In this document: one piece after another, positions 1-6,062 of the stretch
Position numbering within the stretch: position 1 is the first letter of the stretch
How the letters are laid out: each line of letters opens with the position of its first letter
Assembly (NCBI GenBank): GCA_014061035.1
Contig: JACGMN010000081.1
Coordinates: 1-9,597, forward strand
Length of the DNA: 9,597 bases
Direction of reading: 5' to 3'
DNA from: Candidatus Methanophagales archaeon
GTDB lineage: Archaea; Halobacteriota; Syntropharchaeia; Alkanophagales; Methanospirareceae
The notes under the pieces: generated by a model
What the model was told of the DNA's origin: nothing
Database searches by the model: none
What the model saw: the letters and a program-made list of their open reading frames with translations, nothing else
Made by a program: the position numbers and the translations under genes

Positions 1-588
1 CCAGTATGGGATGCCAAATACAAAACTCTCGCAGAATTCTCTTACACCGATCAACGGGAAGACCACTGGTGCAATAGGGGCGATTGCTACATGTTGCCAT
101 AGCCACATAAATATCGGTATCGTAAAAATACCGATGTAGATCATGGGCTTCATTTGCTGCTTGAACATATCACCTGTAATTTCCATCTGCTTCCTCATTA
201 CCTCTTCCTTCTTCTTCTCTGCTCTTTTCAGCCGGTGCTTGTTGTCCTCCTTCTTCGCTTCCATCAGCTCTTTTTGCAGCTCACGGATCTGTTTTTGATA
301 CTGCTTCGAGTTCGCAATCATCTCCCAGTTCATCGTGTATTTCAGTATTACAGACGTATAGACACCGGTAAGAACCGAGAGAAAAAGAATTGTAATCAAG
401 AGATTAGCGATAGCATCAGCGATAGGTCCAAGAATAACATTTAAAACTGTGTACATTCCTTCTTTAAGCCCCGGGAATATGAGAATGCCGAACATCATGA
501 ATAACCCCACTCCTAGAACAATACTCTCTAAAAATTTCTTCTTCTTCTCCGCCTTCCTTTGCTGTATAACTTGCTCTTTACTTACCAT
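1..588 (-). CDS. DUF106 / EMC3-TMCO1-like (YidC superfamily) membrane insertase, 3' end cut by window
   Basis: Reading the minus strand from ATG at 588 gives 196 residues with no stop before base 1, so the C-terminus is missing. Visible layout: a short Lys-rich cytoplasmic N-terminus (residues 1-19), a first hydrophobic segment (about 22-41), a second (about 58-82), a long charged amphipathic stretch (about 92-146, many Lys/Glu/Gln/Met, probably coiled coil), then a third hydrophobic segment (about 148-181). This order of two membrane segments, a cytoplasmic coiled coil and a further membrane segment matches the archaeal DUF106 family, relatives of YidC/Oxa1, Get1 and EMC3 that are thought to help insert membrane proteins. 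The start is supported by GAGG at 597-600, 8 bases upstream, and by a TATA-like box 63 bases upstream. The gene lies downstream of the HAD gene on the same strand but probably has its own promoter. Family assignment is by pattern recall. Confidence 0.82.
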   Translation of the reverse strand, partial: MVSKEQVIQQRKAEKKKKFLESIVLGVGLFMMFGILIFPGLKEGMYTVLNVILGPIADAIANLLITILFLSVLTGVYTSVILKYTMNWEMIANSKQYQKQIRELQKELMEAKKEDNKHRLKRAEKKKEEVMRKQMEITGDMFKQQMKPMIYIGIFTIPIFMWLWQHVAIAPIAPVVFPLIGVREFCESFVFGIPYW

Positions 589-650
589 CTTCCAGTCCTC
601 ATTCTCATATTCGTAAATACCTATAAGATAAGAAATAATGTTAAAGGCTA

Positions 651-660
651 CTATTTAAAG
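651..660 (-). promoter_or_regulatory. Putative TATA box for the DUF106 gene
   Basis: The minus strand reads CTTTAAATAG here, close to an archaeal TATA box. A start site about 25 bases downstream would fall near 628, leaving a leader of about 40 bases that contains the GAGG ribosome-binding site. It lies in the 101-base gap after the HAD stop codon, which argues for independent transcription of the membrane-protein gene. Confidence 0.45.
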
Positions 661-689
661 CTTTATTATATCCTCCAGTACCGCTGCAA

Positions 690-1328
690 TTATCGCGTTG
701 TACCGTCTAAAACCGTGAATAGTTCGTAAAGCGTCTCTATGCGCACGTCACCTGCTGATTCCCTCCCTATACCTATTACTAAGCAACCTGCTGCTTTACC
801 GGCCTGAGAATCCGCTGTTGTATCCCCTACCAGTACCGCATGCTCAGGCTTAACGTTTAGCTGCTCACACGCTTTTATCACCATCTCCGCATCTGGCTTA
901 CCCCTCTTCACATCATCGCGGGTAAGGATCACGTCAAAATGATTGGAGAGACAGAAATGCTCGAATATCTTATTGACGTTCTCTCTTGGTGTATTCGTTA
1001 CCAACCCTACCTTAAGCTTATATTTGCCTTTTATACAGTGCAATATCTCTTCTACATCTGGAGACAACCTTATAAGCTCTATCATGTTCTGCTGTTCCGA
1101 TTCGCAATACCGTGCGGCATCGCCGCCAAGATTTAACGAAGCCCGATTATGCCACAGGTCACGACCCCAATATTTCGACTTAAATACTTCTCTGCTTATT
1201 TCTTCTCTACCATAAGCCGATAACATTGCCGTAAACGCTCGATACCAGCTCTCAAAAGAGTTTATTAGTACTCCGTCAAGATCAAATAAGACAGCATCTA
1301 TTCGTCGCTCGTTCATCTGATTTTTCAT
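690..1328 (-). CDS. HAD-superfamily hydrolase (phosphoglycolate phosphatase-like)
   Basis: A 212-residue haloacid-dehalogenase-fold hydrolase with all four classic motifs. Motif I is FDLDGV with nucleophile D16 and acid D18. Motif II is LVTNT with T111. Motif III is the RGKP lysine K144. Motif IV is VGDTTAD with D169 and D173. Residues 20-90 form a helical C1-type cap, as in phosphoglycolate phosphatase and beta-phosphoglucomutase relatives, so a small soluble phosphate ester is the likely substrate, but the sequence does not reveal which one. The start overlaps the purT stop in an ATGA junction (1325-1328), which indicates translational coupling to purT. A second in-frame ATG (MNERRI, residue 5) is possible. 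A DUF106 gene follows after 101 bases. Confidence is high for the family and low for the substrate. Confidence 0.9.
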   Translation of the reverse strand: MKNQMNERRIDAVLFDLDGVLINSFESWYRAFTAMLSAYGREEISREVFKSKYWGRDLWHNRASLNLGGDAARYCESEQQNMIELIRLSPDVEEILHCIKGKYKLKVGLVTNTPRENVNKIFEHFCLSNHFDVILTRDDVKRGKPDAEMVIKACEQLNVKPEHAVLVGDTTADSQAGKAAGCLVIGIGRESAGDVRIETLYELFTVLDGTTR

Positions 1329-2773
1329 CTGCGTCCGATTATAGAATTTAGATGTTTTCTTCTACCATCCGTGGTTTCATTCTGCGTCTTCCATTCAGAG
1401 CATTGCCTGCTTCTCATTAGAATCATATGCGCCGCTCTCTCCGCTTTCTCCTTTGCTTCCAGCGCATTCGATCCGCGTGCCAAGATTATTCCCATCCTCT
1501 CCTCTGCTACCCTCCCTACATCTTTATCCTCCTCATGGTAGCTAAACGGCTTTCCAAAATGATATATCTCTATACCCGGAATCTTCTCGATCTCAAAGAT
1601 ACCGCGATACTCCAGAGAATAACCTTCAACCGCTATAGGAGCTTTGAATACGTGTGTTGCCGCGGGATACAAAGGTTTTATAATTCTGTTTTCCTCAGCC
1701 ATAGACGGAATTGCTCTACCTGAGATTGCTCTCAAATGCAAACTAGCTTCGTTCAATCCCGGTGGATGCGAGATATAGGTCACCATTCCTGTATCGTGCG
1801 GTCTCGGTGAGCATTCATTCCCGTAGATCAGAACTTCGCCATCCTTAACCTTTACGAACAGTTCACAGCCAAATACGCCAACACCGCCAAGCGCGTCGGT
1901 TATCTTCTTAGATGCTTCATATATCTTCAACTCTGCTTCTTTAGCAAGCTCGTGCATTAGCTCCGGTTCTGGCTCTGGCTCTAGCTCACGAGTTATCATA
2001 TCTTCCGGAGCTACCGGTAAATATTCCTCTACTCGCGGACTCTGCCAGGACGAATGATAATCGCCATCTATCTGATAATGCCCGATCGGTTTTGTGAACG
2101 AGGTTACAATCTTGCCATCTTCATTCAAGTGTCTGATAGCTAACTCTGTAACCTCGGTATCAAACTCTATGAACTCCTCAATGATGACTTCTTTACCGCT
2201 CCCTCGTGCATCTTTTATTGCAAAGGTCCGTGCTTTTTCTATATCCTCTTCACTTCTTACCAGATAGGTACCTCTTCCACTACTCGACCTTATTGGTTTA
2301 GAAAGGCATGGAAAACCAATCTTTTCTACACTATCTGTAAATTCTTCCGGGTCCGCAGTAGTAGCATATTCATACCTACTGGTCAATATTCCTGCTTTCT
2401 CTGCTATCGTCTCCCTGATCAATCTTCTGTCCATGCAAATCTTCGTAGCGGTCGCATTTGGAACAATGAACCATCCTTCCTCTTCAAGCGTAACTAACAT
2501 CTCAGTATCTATCGCCTCTATCTCTGGAATTATAATATCTGGTTCCTCCTTCTCGACAACCATACGCATAGCGTCTCCGTCAAGCATATTAAACGTGTAT
2601 TCCTTATCTGCTATCCTACCTGCAGGTGTTCCTTGATACCTGTCAACAGCAACCAAATAATAACAGCCGAATCTTCTTGCCTCTCTAAAAATCTCCTGAC
2701 CCAGTTCACCAGCGCCAAACATCAAAAGCTTCAGTTTCACAGTTCTTTTAATCCATCTCAGCTTTCTCTGCAC
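1325..2773 (-). CDS. purT: Formate-dependent phosphoribosylglycinamide formyltransferase (GAR transformylase 2)
   Basis: An ATP-grasp enzyme that makes formyl-GAR from GAR, formate and ATP in step 3 of purine synthesis, without a folate donor. Visible landmarks are GAGELG at 20-25, VDRYQGTPA (43-51), the PEIEAI block at 83-88, the ATP-binding KPIRSSSGRGT (159-169), GHYQIDGDY (231-239), CELF with metal ligand E304, and NECSPRPHDTGMVT (319-332) with E320. These align well with E. coli PurT. At 482 residues it is about 90 longer than E. coli PurT (392). Part of the excess is an insertion around 250-280 containing LEPEPEPEL, and part is a 25-residue basic tail after residue 457. The start is uncertain. 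GTG at 2773 lies 26 bases inside the preceding gene. GTG at 2740, 7 bases after that gene's stop, would begin VKLKLLMFGAG and fits the family start better. Neither has a good Shine-Dalgarno. The HAD gene is coupled downstream. Confidence 0.93.
   Translation of the reverse strand: MQRKLRWIKRTVKLKLLMFGAGELGQEIFREARRFGCYYLVAVDRYQGTPAGRIADKEYTFNMLDGDAMRMVVEKEEPDIIIPEIEAIDTEMLVTLEEEGWFIVPNATATKICMDRRLIRETIAEKAGILTSRYEYATTADPEEFTDSVEKIGFPCLSKPIRSSSGRGTYLVRSEEDIEKARTFAIKDARGSGKEVIIEEFIEFDTEVTELAIRHLNEDGKIVTSFTKPIGHYQIDGDYHSSWQSPRVEEYLPVAPEDMITRELEPEPEPELMHELAKEAELKIYEASKKITDALGGVGVFGCELFVKVKDGEVLIYGNECSPRPHDTGMVTYISHPPGLNEASLHLRAISGRAIPSMAEENRIIKPLYPAATHVFKAPIAVEGYSLEYRGIFEIEKIPGIEIYHFGKPFSYHEEDKDVGRVAEERMGIILARGSNALEAKEKAERAAHMILMRSRQCSEWKTQNETTDGRRKHLNSIIGRR
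1958..1984 (-). repeat. GAGCCA/GAACCG hexamer repeat inside purT (Glu-Pro run)
   Basis: The minus strand encodes LEPEPEPEL at residues 264-272 of PurT from repeated GAGCCN units. E. coli PurT has no such segment here, so this is an insertion in a surface loop between the substrate region and the metal-binding ELF strand. Confidence 0.75.
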
Positions 2774-3191
2774 CTGTCGCTATCGCTTCCTCAACCGATG
2801 CCAAATCCTTCATTACGAATACCCGGTCATTCCCTTTCACCTCAGAATCAATCGAATTCCTTAGAATTGGCGCATACTTCTTGAACTTGTCAATCTTCAC
2901 AGTGTACTCCGCGGTATCCTCAATTAAGACTGGTTCGAACCCTTTCTCCTCGAGATATTTCATCTCTTTATTCCGCTCTTCAACGTTCGTAAGCTCGAAC
3001 CGGTATTTCTCACGAAGATAATATTCCGTTAAGTCCGTGAATATCTCCCGGTCACCAAAAAAGTATTTGAAGAACCACAGATCGCTGATTTTGAAGATAT
3101 TAATCTTCTTAATCTTCTCTTTTTTCACACCCGTACCAGTACCAGTACCAGTACCCGCACTGGCATTCACATCAAAGATTTGCTCACTCAT
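2748..3191 (-). CDS. Unidentified 147-residue protein, first gene of the purT cluster
   Basis: I do not recognise this protein. It has no signal peptide and no clear membrane segment. Residues 13-21 are an alternating Gly-Thr run encoded by a GGTACT-type hexamer repeat, preceded by a short variable head and followed by a Lys/Ile-rich linker. The body looks like a real folded domain: an aromatic DLWFFKYFFGDREIFTDLTEYY-like region (about 37-58), a charged helix with EERNKEMKYLEEKGFE (71-86), a strand EYTVKIDKFKKYAPILRNS (about 95-113), and RVFVMKDLASVEEAIATGA (123-141). The last part reads like a helix with a regularly spaced Glu/Ala pattern. The start is good: ATG at 3191 with GAGG 7 bases upstream. 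The 3' end abuts or overlaps purT, so co-translation with PurT is likely. It could be a regulator or partner, but nothing in the sequence shows that. Confidence 0.8.
   Translation of the reverse strand: MSEQIFDVNASAGTGTGTGTGVKKEKIKKINIFKISDLWFFKYFFGDREIFTDLTEYYLREKYRFELTNVEERNKEMKYLEEKGFEPVLIEDTAEYTVKIDKFKKYAPILRNSIDSEVKGNDRVFVMKDLASVEEAIATGAEKAEMD
3130..3160 (-). repeat. GGTACT hexanucleotide tandem repeat inside the 147-residue gene
   Basis: About four copies of a 6-base unit (GGTACT, with GGTACG at one end) encode the Gly-Thr run at residues 13-21. The unit length keeps the reading frame. The copies are almost identical at third positions, which points to recent slippage rather than old protein selection. 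Confidence 0.8.
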
Positions 3192-3324
3192 TTTCGTTCC
3201 TCTTTCTATTTATAATTTATAGTTTATAGCAGTTCTCAAAGATTAAACCGCTACACTAATTAAGATTTATGAAAGCTATATATAAATTATTTTACTATTT
3301 CATCTGAGATGGTACTTTACTTTG
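3192..3324. promoter_or_regulatory. Divergent promoter region between the purT cluster and gatD
   Basis: A 133-base AT-rich intergenic stretch. On the plus strand TATATATAAA at 3277-3286, preceded by purine-rich GAAAGC (possible BRE), would start transcription near 3308, giving gatD a leader under 20 bases. On the minus strand the run of TATAAAC/TATAAAT motifs at 3207-3228, or a TTTAAT element near 3243-3248, would serve the 147-residue gene. Which minus-strand box is used is unclear, because the nearest ones leave almost no room upstream of the GAGG site. No protein is encoded here. Confidence 0.5.
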
Positions 3325-4746
3325 ATGAAGATGGAAAAATCCGGTTTTGATGTTGGTGATCGCATAAGGATAAGGAAGGCAATTGATAATGGTAGCGTGG
3401 GCGATGGCGATGGCGGTATTATCATTTACGAAGGTATTCTCATGCCGACTGCTACTACCTCGCGAAATATCGTTATAAAACTTGATAGCGGTTACAATAT
3501 TGGTATATGCCCAGAAAATGTTGAAATAGAGGTTATAGGCCAGGGCCAGGACCAGGACCAGGATCAGGACCATGATCCGAGCAGGGACAGGACAGGCGTA
3601 GTAAAAGCAGTGAAAGGTGAAGGGGAAATAAAAGACGAGAAAGAGGAAGAAAGTAAAGAGCATTTGCAGTTGCCATTATTGTCCATACTCTCCACTGGCG
3701 GTACAATAGCGTCTAAAGTGGATTACAGAACTGGTGCGGTCTCTCCGCAATTCTCCACCGATGATATACTTGAGACAATTCCGGAATTAAGCAAGATAGC
3801 AAAAATTAAAGGACAAGTGGTTTACAGCATACTGAGCGAGAATATGCGTGCAGAATACTGGCAGAAGCTCGCAGCAGAGGTTTATAACGAGATAAAAGAC
3901 GGTGCGGACGGTATAATTATCACGCATGGCACTGATACGATGGGCTATACCGCAGCCGCGCTCTCTTTCATGCTCCAAACTCCGGTACCTGTCGTACTTG
4001 TCGGCTCGCAACGAAGTTCAGACCGCCCTTCCAGTGATGCGGCAATGAATGCAATATGCGCTGCGAAGGTTGCCGCTTGCTCCGAGATTGCTGAGGTCGT
4101 CGTGGTAATGCATCAGAGCACCGCAGACGATTTTTGTCTTATTCACCGTGGCACTAACGTAAGGAAGATGCACACATCTGCACGTGCCGCTTTTCTTTCA
4201 ATAGGCGGTCCACCAATAGGCAAGATATATTATGATCCGACCGATATAGGGCAAATGAGGCTTGAGCTTGAGCCTGAGCCTGAGTTCTCCTCATCCGGTA
4301 AGTATAAGAGACGCGGGGTATGTGAATTAGAGCTGCGAGACAGGTTTGAGGATAAGTGTACCTTAATAAAGTTCTATCCAGGTGCTGACCCGACGATACT
4401 CGATTTCTTTGTAGAGCAAGGATATCGGGGCATTGTATTAGAAGGCACTGGATTAGGACATGTATCTGCGGAGTGGATTCCAAGCGTGGCGAGGGCTATA
4501 AAGCAGGGCATACCTGTCGTGATGACTTCGCAGTGTCTATATGGGACTATATGTGATAGGGTCTATGATACCGGTCGTGATCTGCTCCGTGCAGGAATAA
4601 TAGAGGGTGGAGATATGCTGCCTGAGACCGCTTTGGTGAAGTTGATGTGGGTTCTTGGTCAGACGTCAAGATCAGATATAGCAGAAGTGCGGAGATTGAT
4701 GCAGAAGAACATTGCAGGCGAGATAAAAGAGAGACGAGTCGTTTGA
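3325..4746 (+). CDS. gatD: Glutamyl-tRNA(Gln) amidotransferase subunit D
   Basis: The asparaginase-like subunit of the archaeal GatDE amidotransferase. It releases ammonia from glutamine, which GatE uses to turn Glu-tRNA(Gln) into Gln-tRNA(Gln). Residues here count from ATG 3325 (473 aa). An N-terminal SH3-like GatD domain covers about 5-72 (VGDRIRI, LDSGYNIGICPENVE). The asparaginase domain starts near 118 with STGGTIAS (123-130, nucleophile region). It continues with ITHGTDTMGYT (199-209, catalytic Thr203-Asp204), VGSQRSSDRPSSDA (226-239) and RGTNVRKMHTS (275-285, catalytic Lys281). C-terminal motifs include LEGTGLGHVS and SQCLYGTICDRVYDTGRDL, typical of GatD. Low-complexity runs lie in the interdomain linker (QDQDQDQD) and at about 313-321 (LELEPEPEF). 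An in-frame TTG at 3322 and ATG at 3331 are alternative starts. GatE is not in the window. Confidence 0.96.
   Translation: MKMEKSGFDVGDRIRIRKAIDNGSVGDGDGGIIIYEGILMPTATTSRNIVIKLDSGYNIGICPENVEIEVIGQGQDQDQDQDHDPSRDRTGVVKAVKGEGEIKDEKEEESKEHLQLPLLSILSTGGTIASKVDYRTGAVSPQFSTDDILETIPELSKIAKIKGQVVYSILSENMRAEYWQKLAAEVYNEIKDGADGIIITHGTDTMGYTAAALSFMLQTPVPVVLVGSQRSSDRPSSDAAMNAICAAKVAACSEIAEVVVVMHQSTADDFCLIHRGTNVRKMHTSARAAFLSIGGPPIGKIYYDPTDIGQMRLELEPEPEFSSSGKYKRRGVCELELRDRFEDKCTLIKFYPGADPTILDFFVEQGYRGIVLEGTGLGHVSAEWIPSVARAIKQGIPVVMTSQCLYGTICDRVYDTGRDLLRAGIIEGGDMLPETALVKLMWVLGQTSRSDIAEVRRLMQKNIAGEIKERRVV
3541..3576 (+). repeat. CAGGAC hexamer repeat in the gatD linker (Gln-Asp run)
   Basis: About five tandem copies of CAGGAC/CAGGAT-like units encode alternating Gln-Asp between the SH3-like and asparaginase domains. 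The position is a linker, where length change should be tolerated. Confidence 0.8.
4261..4284 (+). repeat. CTTGAG/CCTGAG hexamer repeat in gatD (Glu-Leu/Glu-Pro run)
   Basis: Two copies of CTTGAG followed by two of CCTGAG encode LELEPEPE within the asparaginase domain. The product closely resembles the Glu-Pro insertion in PurT although the two genes are unrelated. Confidence 0.75.
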
Positions 4747-4798
4747 AAGGGAGATCAATTTAGCACTATACAAATACAAATACGTCAATCTTACTCCT
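4747..4798. other. Convergent intergenic spacer, gatD / kinase gene
   Basis: 52 bases separate the two stop codons. There is no strong hairpin. On the minus strand the segment around 4767-4786 reads as repeated TATTTG, and on the plus strand a T5 run lies just inside the kinase gene near 4824-4830. Either could act as a weak archaeal U-rich terminator, but neither is convincing. Confidence 0.3.
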
Positions 4799-5965
4799 TC
4801 ACCCTTCAAAATACATATCTGTATTTTTATAATCGAAGACTTCTTCGTCAAGCACGTTCGATATAAAATTAAACAATTTCCTTCGCGTATTCAGCGATAT
4901 ATCTGGATACCAGATCGGCGAAGCAACGACAAGCCCTCGAAACGCGTAAAACGGCTGTATCACCTTTAACAGATCATAATCGCCTGTCTTTTCAAGGTAC
5001 ACATCGAAGAATAGCTCATATAACTGCGTGAAATCTTTATCATGCCCGGTACCACCTGTCTTGAGAAGCCCAAAAAACAGGTAGTTGATCGTCATCGCGG
5101 AGACATCGTCAGCCGCTTCTCCCCATTCTCCTCGACTCCTATCAAGCACCGTAAAATCGGTCCCTGCGCGGAACATAATGTTCCAGGGATGGAAATCGCC
5201 GTGAACCATACATAACCTCTTTGTTCTCTCTTTCAGTCTCCATCTCCAGTCTATGCACTTCTTCTCTATATCCTTCAAATTCAATTCGCTTTCACTTCGG
5301 GGCCGATAACTATAACTGTCCGTCAGTCCAAATATGCATTCGCCATGTCCCACTAACTCCCTTATTCTCCGCACATAAAGCTGCGGATCATCTTTTTTGA
5401 TAGCATGAATACCTGCTAAGTAAGAAGCCAGAGCAGATACTCTTTCCTTATCTAGACCGCTTACCTTCACGCCTTCTCTTAACCTGTTCAGATCATTGAC
5501 ATATTCTTCGCCTTCCACCTTATCGCATACGATGAAAAACTCCTCTGCATCACTTACCGATTCCATACGCCCGCTCTTCGTGACATAACCAACATCGCAC
5601 GATTTGACATGTCCTGGTAGCGTATTGAACGCATGATGCTGCCATAGCATTATCTGTGCACGATCAGAGAAATGGTCATGCCCGAATCCATCACCTTTCA
5701 TCGTGGAGATAACAACCTCTTTTAGTTCACCGCCGCCGCCGTTACCGCCACACTCAAATTCCACAAGGTACGGCTTTCCATACCCAAACCCCTTTATCTC
5801 GTTCTCATGCTCGTGTACTTGCACTTGCTCTTCTATGTTTTTTGAGTTCGACTCTGATTCTGATTCTGATCCTGATCCTGCTCCTAATCCAAGCTCCTTT
5901 ACGCGTATTAGTTTTACAGGTATTCCAAACTTATTCTCTAAATAAGCTCCGATTTTTTCTTTCAT
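4799..5965 (-). CDS. Aminoglycoside phosphotransferase (APH)-fold kinase, substrate unknown
   Basis: A 388-residue protein of the APH / protein-kinase-like fold. The catalytic loop is MVHGDFHPWNIMF (253-265) with D257 and N262. The metal-binding aspartate is D275 in VLDRSRGEWGEAADDV (273-288), a variant of the usual ID-W-GDP-DL region. An N-lobe at about 60-150 contains an EVVISTMKGDGFGHDH segment (83-98), likely the nucleotide-binding region. The C-terminal half is helical and aromatic-rich. Such archaeal paralogues more likely phosphorylate a metabolite than an antibiotic, so this should not be read as a resistance gene. The N-terminal 28-80 region is swollen by low-complexity runs: SGSESESESNS (31-41), QVQVHEHENE (47-56) and GGNGGGG (73-79). 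ATG at 5965 has no good Shine-Dalgarno. The gene is divergent from the HMG-CoA synthase gene and convergent with gatD. Confidence 0.85.
   Translation of the reverse strand: MKEKIGAYLENKFGIPVKLIRVKELGLGAGSGSESESESNSKNIEEQVQVHEHENEIKGFGYGKPYLVEFECGGNGGGGELKEVVISTMKGDGFGHDHFSDRAQIMLWQHHAFNTLPGHVKSCDVGYVTKSGRMESVSDAEEFFIVCDKVEGEEYVNDLNRLREGVKVSGLDKERVSALASYLAGIHAIKKDDPQLYVRRIRELVGHGECIFGLTDSYSYRPRSESELNLKDIEKKCIDWRWRLKERTKRLCMVHGDFHPWNIMFRAGTDFTVLDRSRGEWGEAADDVSAMTINYLFFGLLKTGGTGHDKDFTQLYELFFDVYLEKTGDYDLLKVIQPFYAFRGLVVASPIWYPDISLNTRRKLFNFISNVLDEEVFDYKNTDMYFEG
5843..5884 (-). repeat. GGATCA/GAATCA hexamer repeat in the kinase gene (Gly/Ser-Glu run)
   Basis: Tandem 6-base units encode GAGSGSESESESNS near residues 28-41. 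The units drift from GGATCA to GAATCA to GAGTCG, as expected of a slippage tract that is slowly degenerating. Confidence 0.75.
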
Positions 5966-5984
5966 TTTATTTTAATTAGTCCCT

Positions 5985-6007
5985 GCGCTCTCCGCGTTCT
6001 CGGCGGT
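5985..6007. repeat. Imperfect 9-base tandem repeat in the kinase/HMGS intergenic region
   Basis: Units GCGCTCTCC (5985-5993) and GCGTTCTCG (5994-6002) are followed by a partial GCGGT. This GC-rich patch stands out in an otherwise AT-rich promoter region. It falls in the likely 5' leader of the kinase gene and resembles short GC-rich dispersed intergenic repeats seen in many environmental genomes, by recall only. Confidence 0.45.
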
Positions 6008-6023
6008 AAGTAAGCAACTATAT

Positions 6024-6033
6024 CTTTTATAAT
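6024..6033. promoter_or_regulatory. Putative shared TATA element for the HMG-CoA synthase and kinase genes
   Basis: CTTTTATAAT on the plus strand is also ATTATAAAAG on the minus strand, so the same bases look like a TATA box both ways. On the plus strand a start near 6055 would leave a leader of under 10 bases before ATG 6063. No Shine-Dalgarno precedes that ATG, so a nearly leaderless transcript is likely. On the minus strand a start near 6000 would give the kinase a leader of about 35 bases. Confidence 0.4.
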
Positions 6034-6062
6034 CCGCACATTTAAATCTATCTCTGAACTGT

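Noticed and set aside
154..444. Leu-rich open frame on the plus strand near the left edge
   Set aside because: It is antisense to the DUF106-like gene, whose membrane-segment and coiled-coil order and ribosome-binding site are much better supported.
2932..2941. GGTTCGAACC palindrome that looks like a tRNA T-arm
   Set aside because: It lies inside the 147-residue coding region, and no acceptor, D or anticodon stems can be paired around it.
5703..5945. Open frame with Asp/Ser and Pro runs antisense to the kinase N-terminus
   Set aside because: Its repeats are only the reverse reading of the kinase gene's hexamer repeats.
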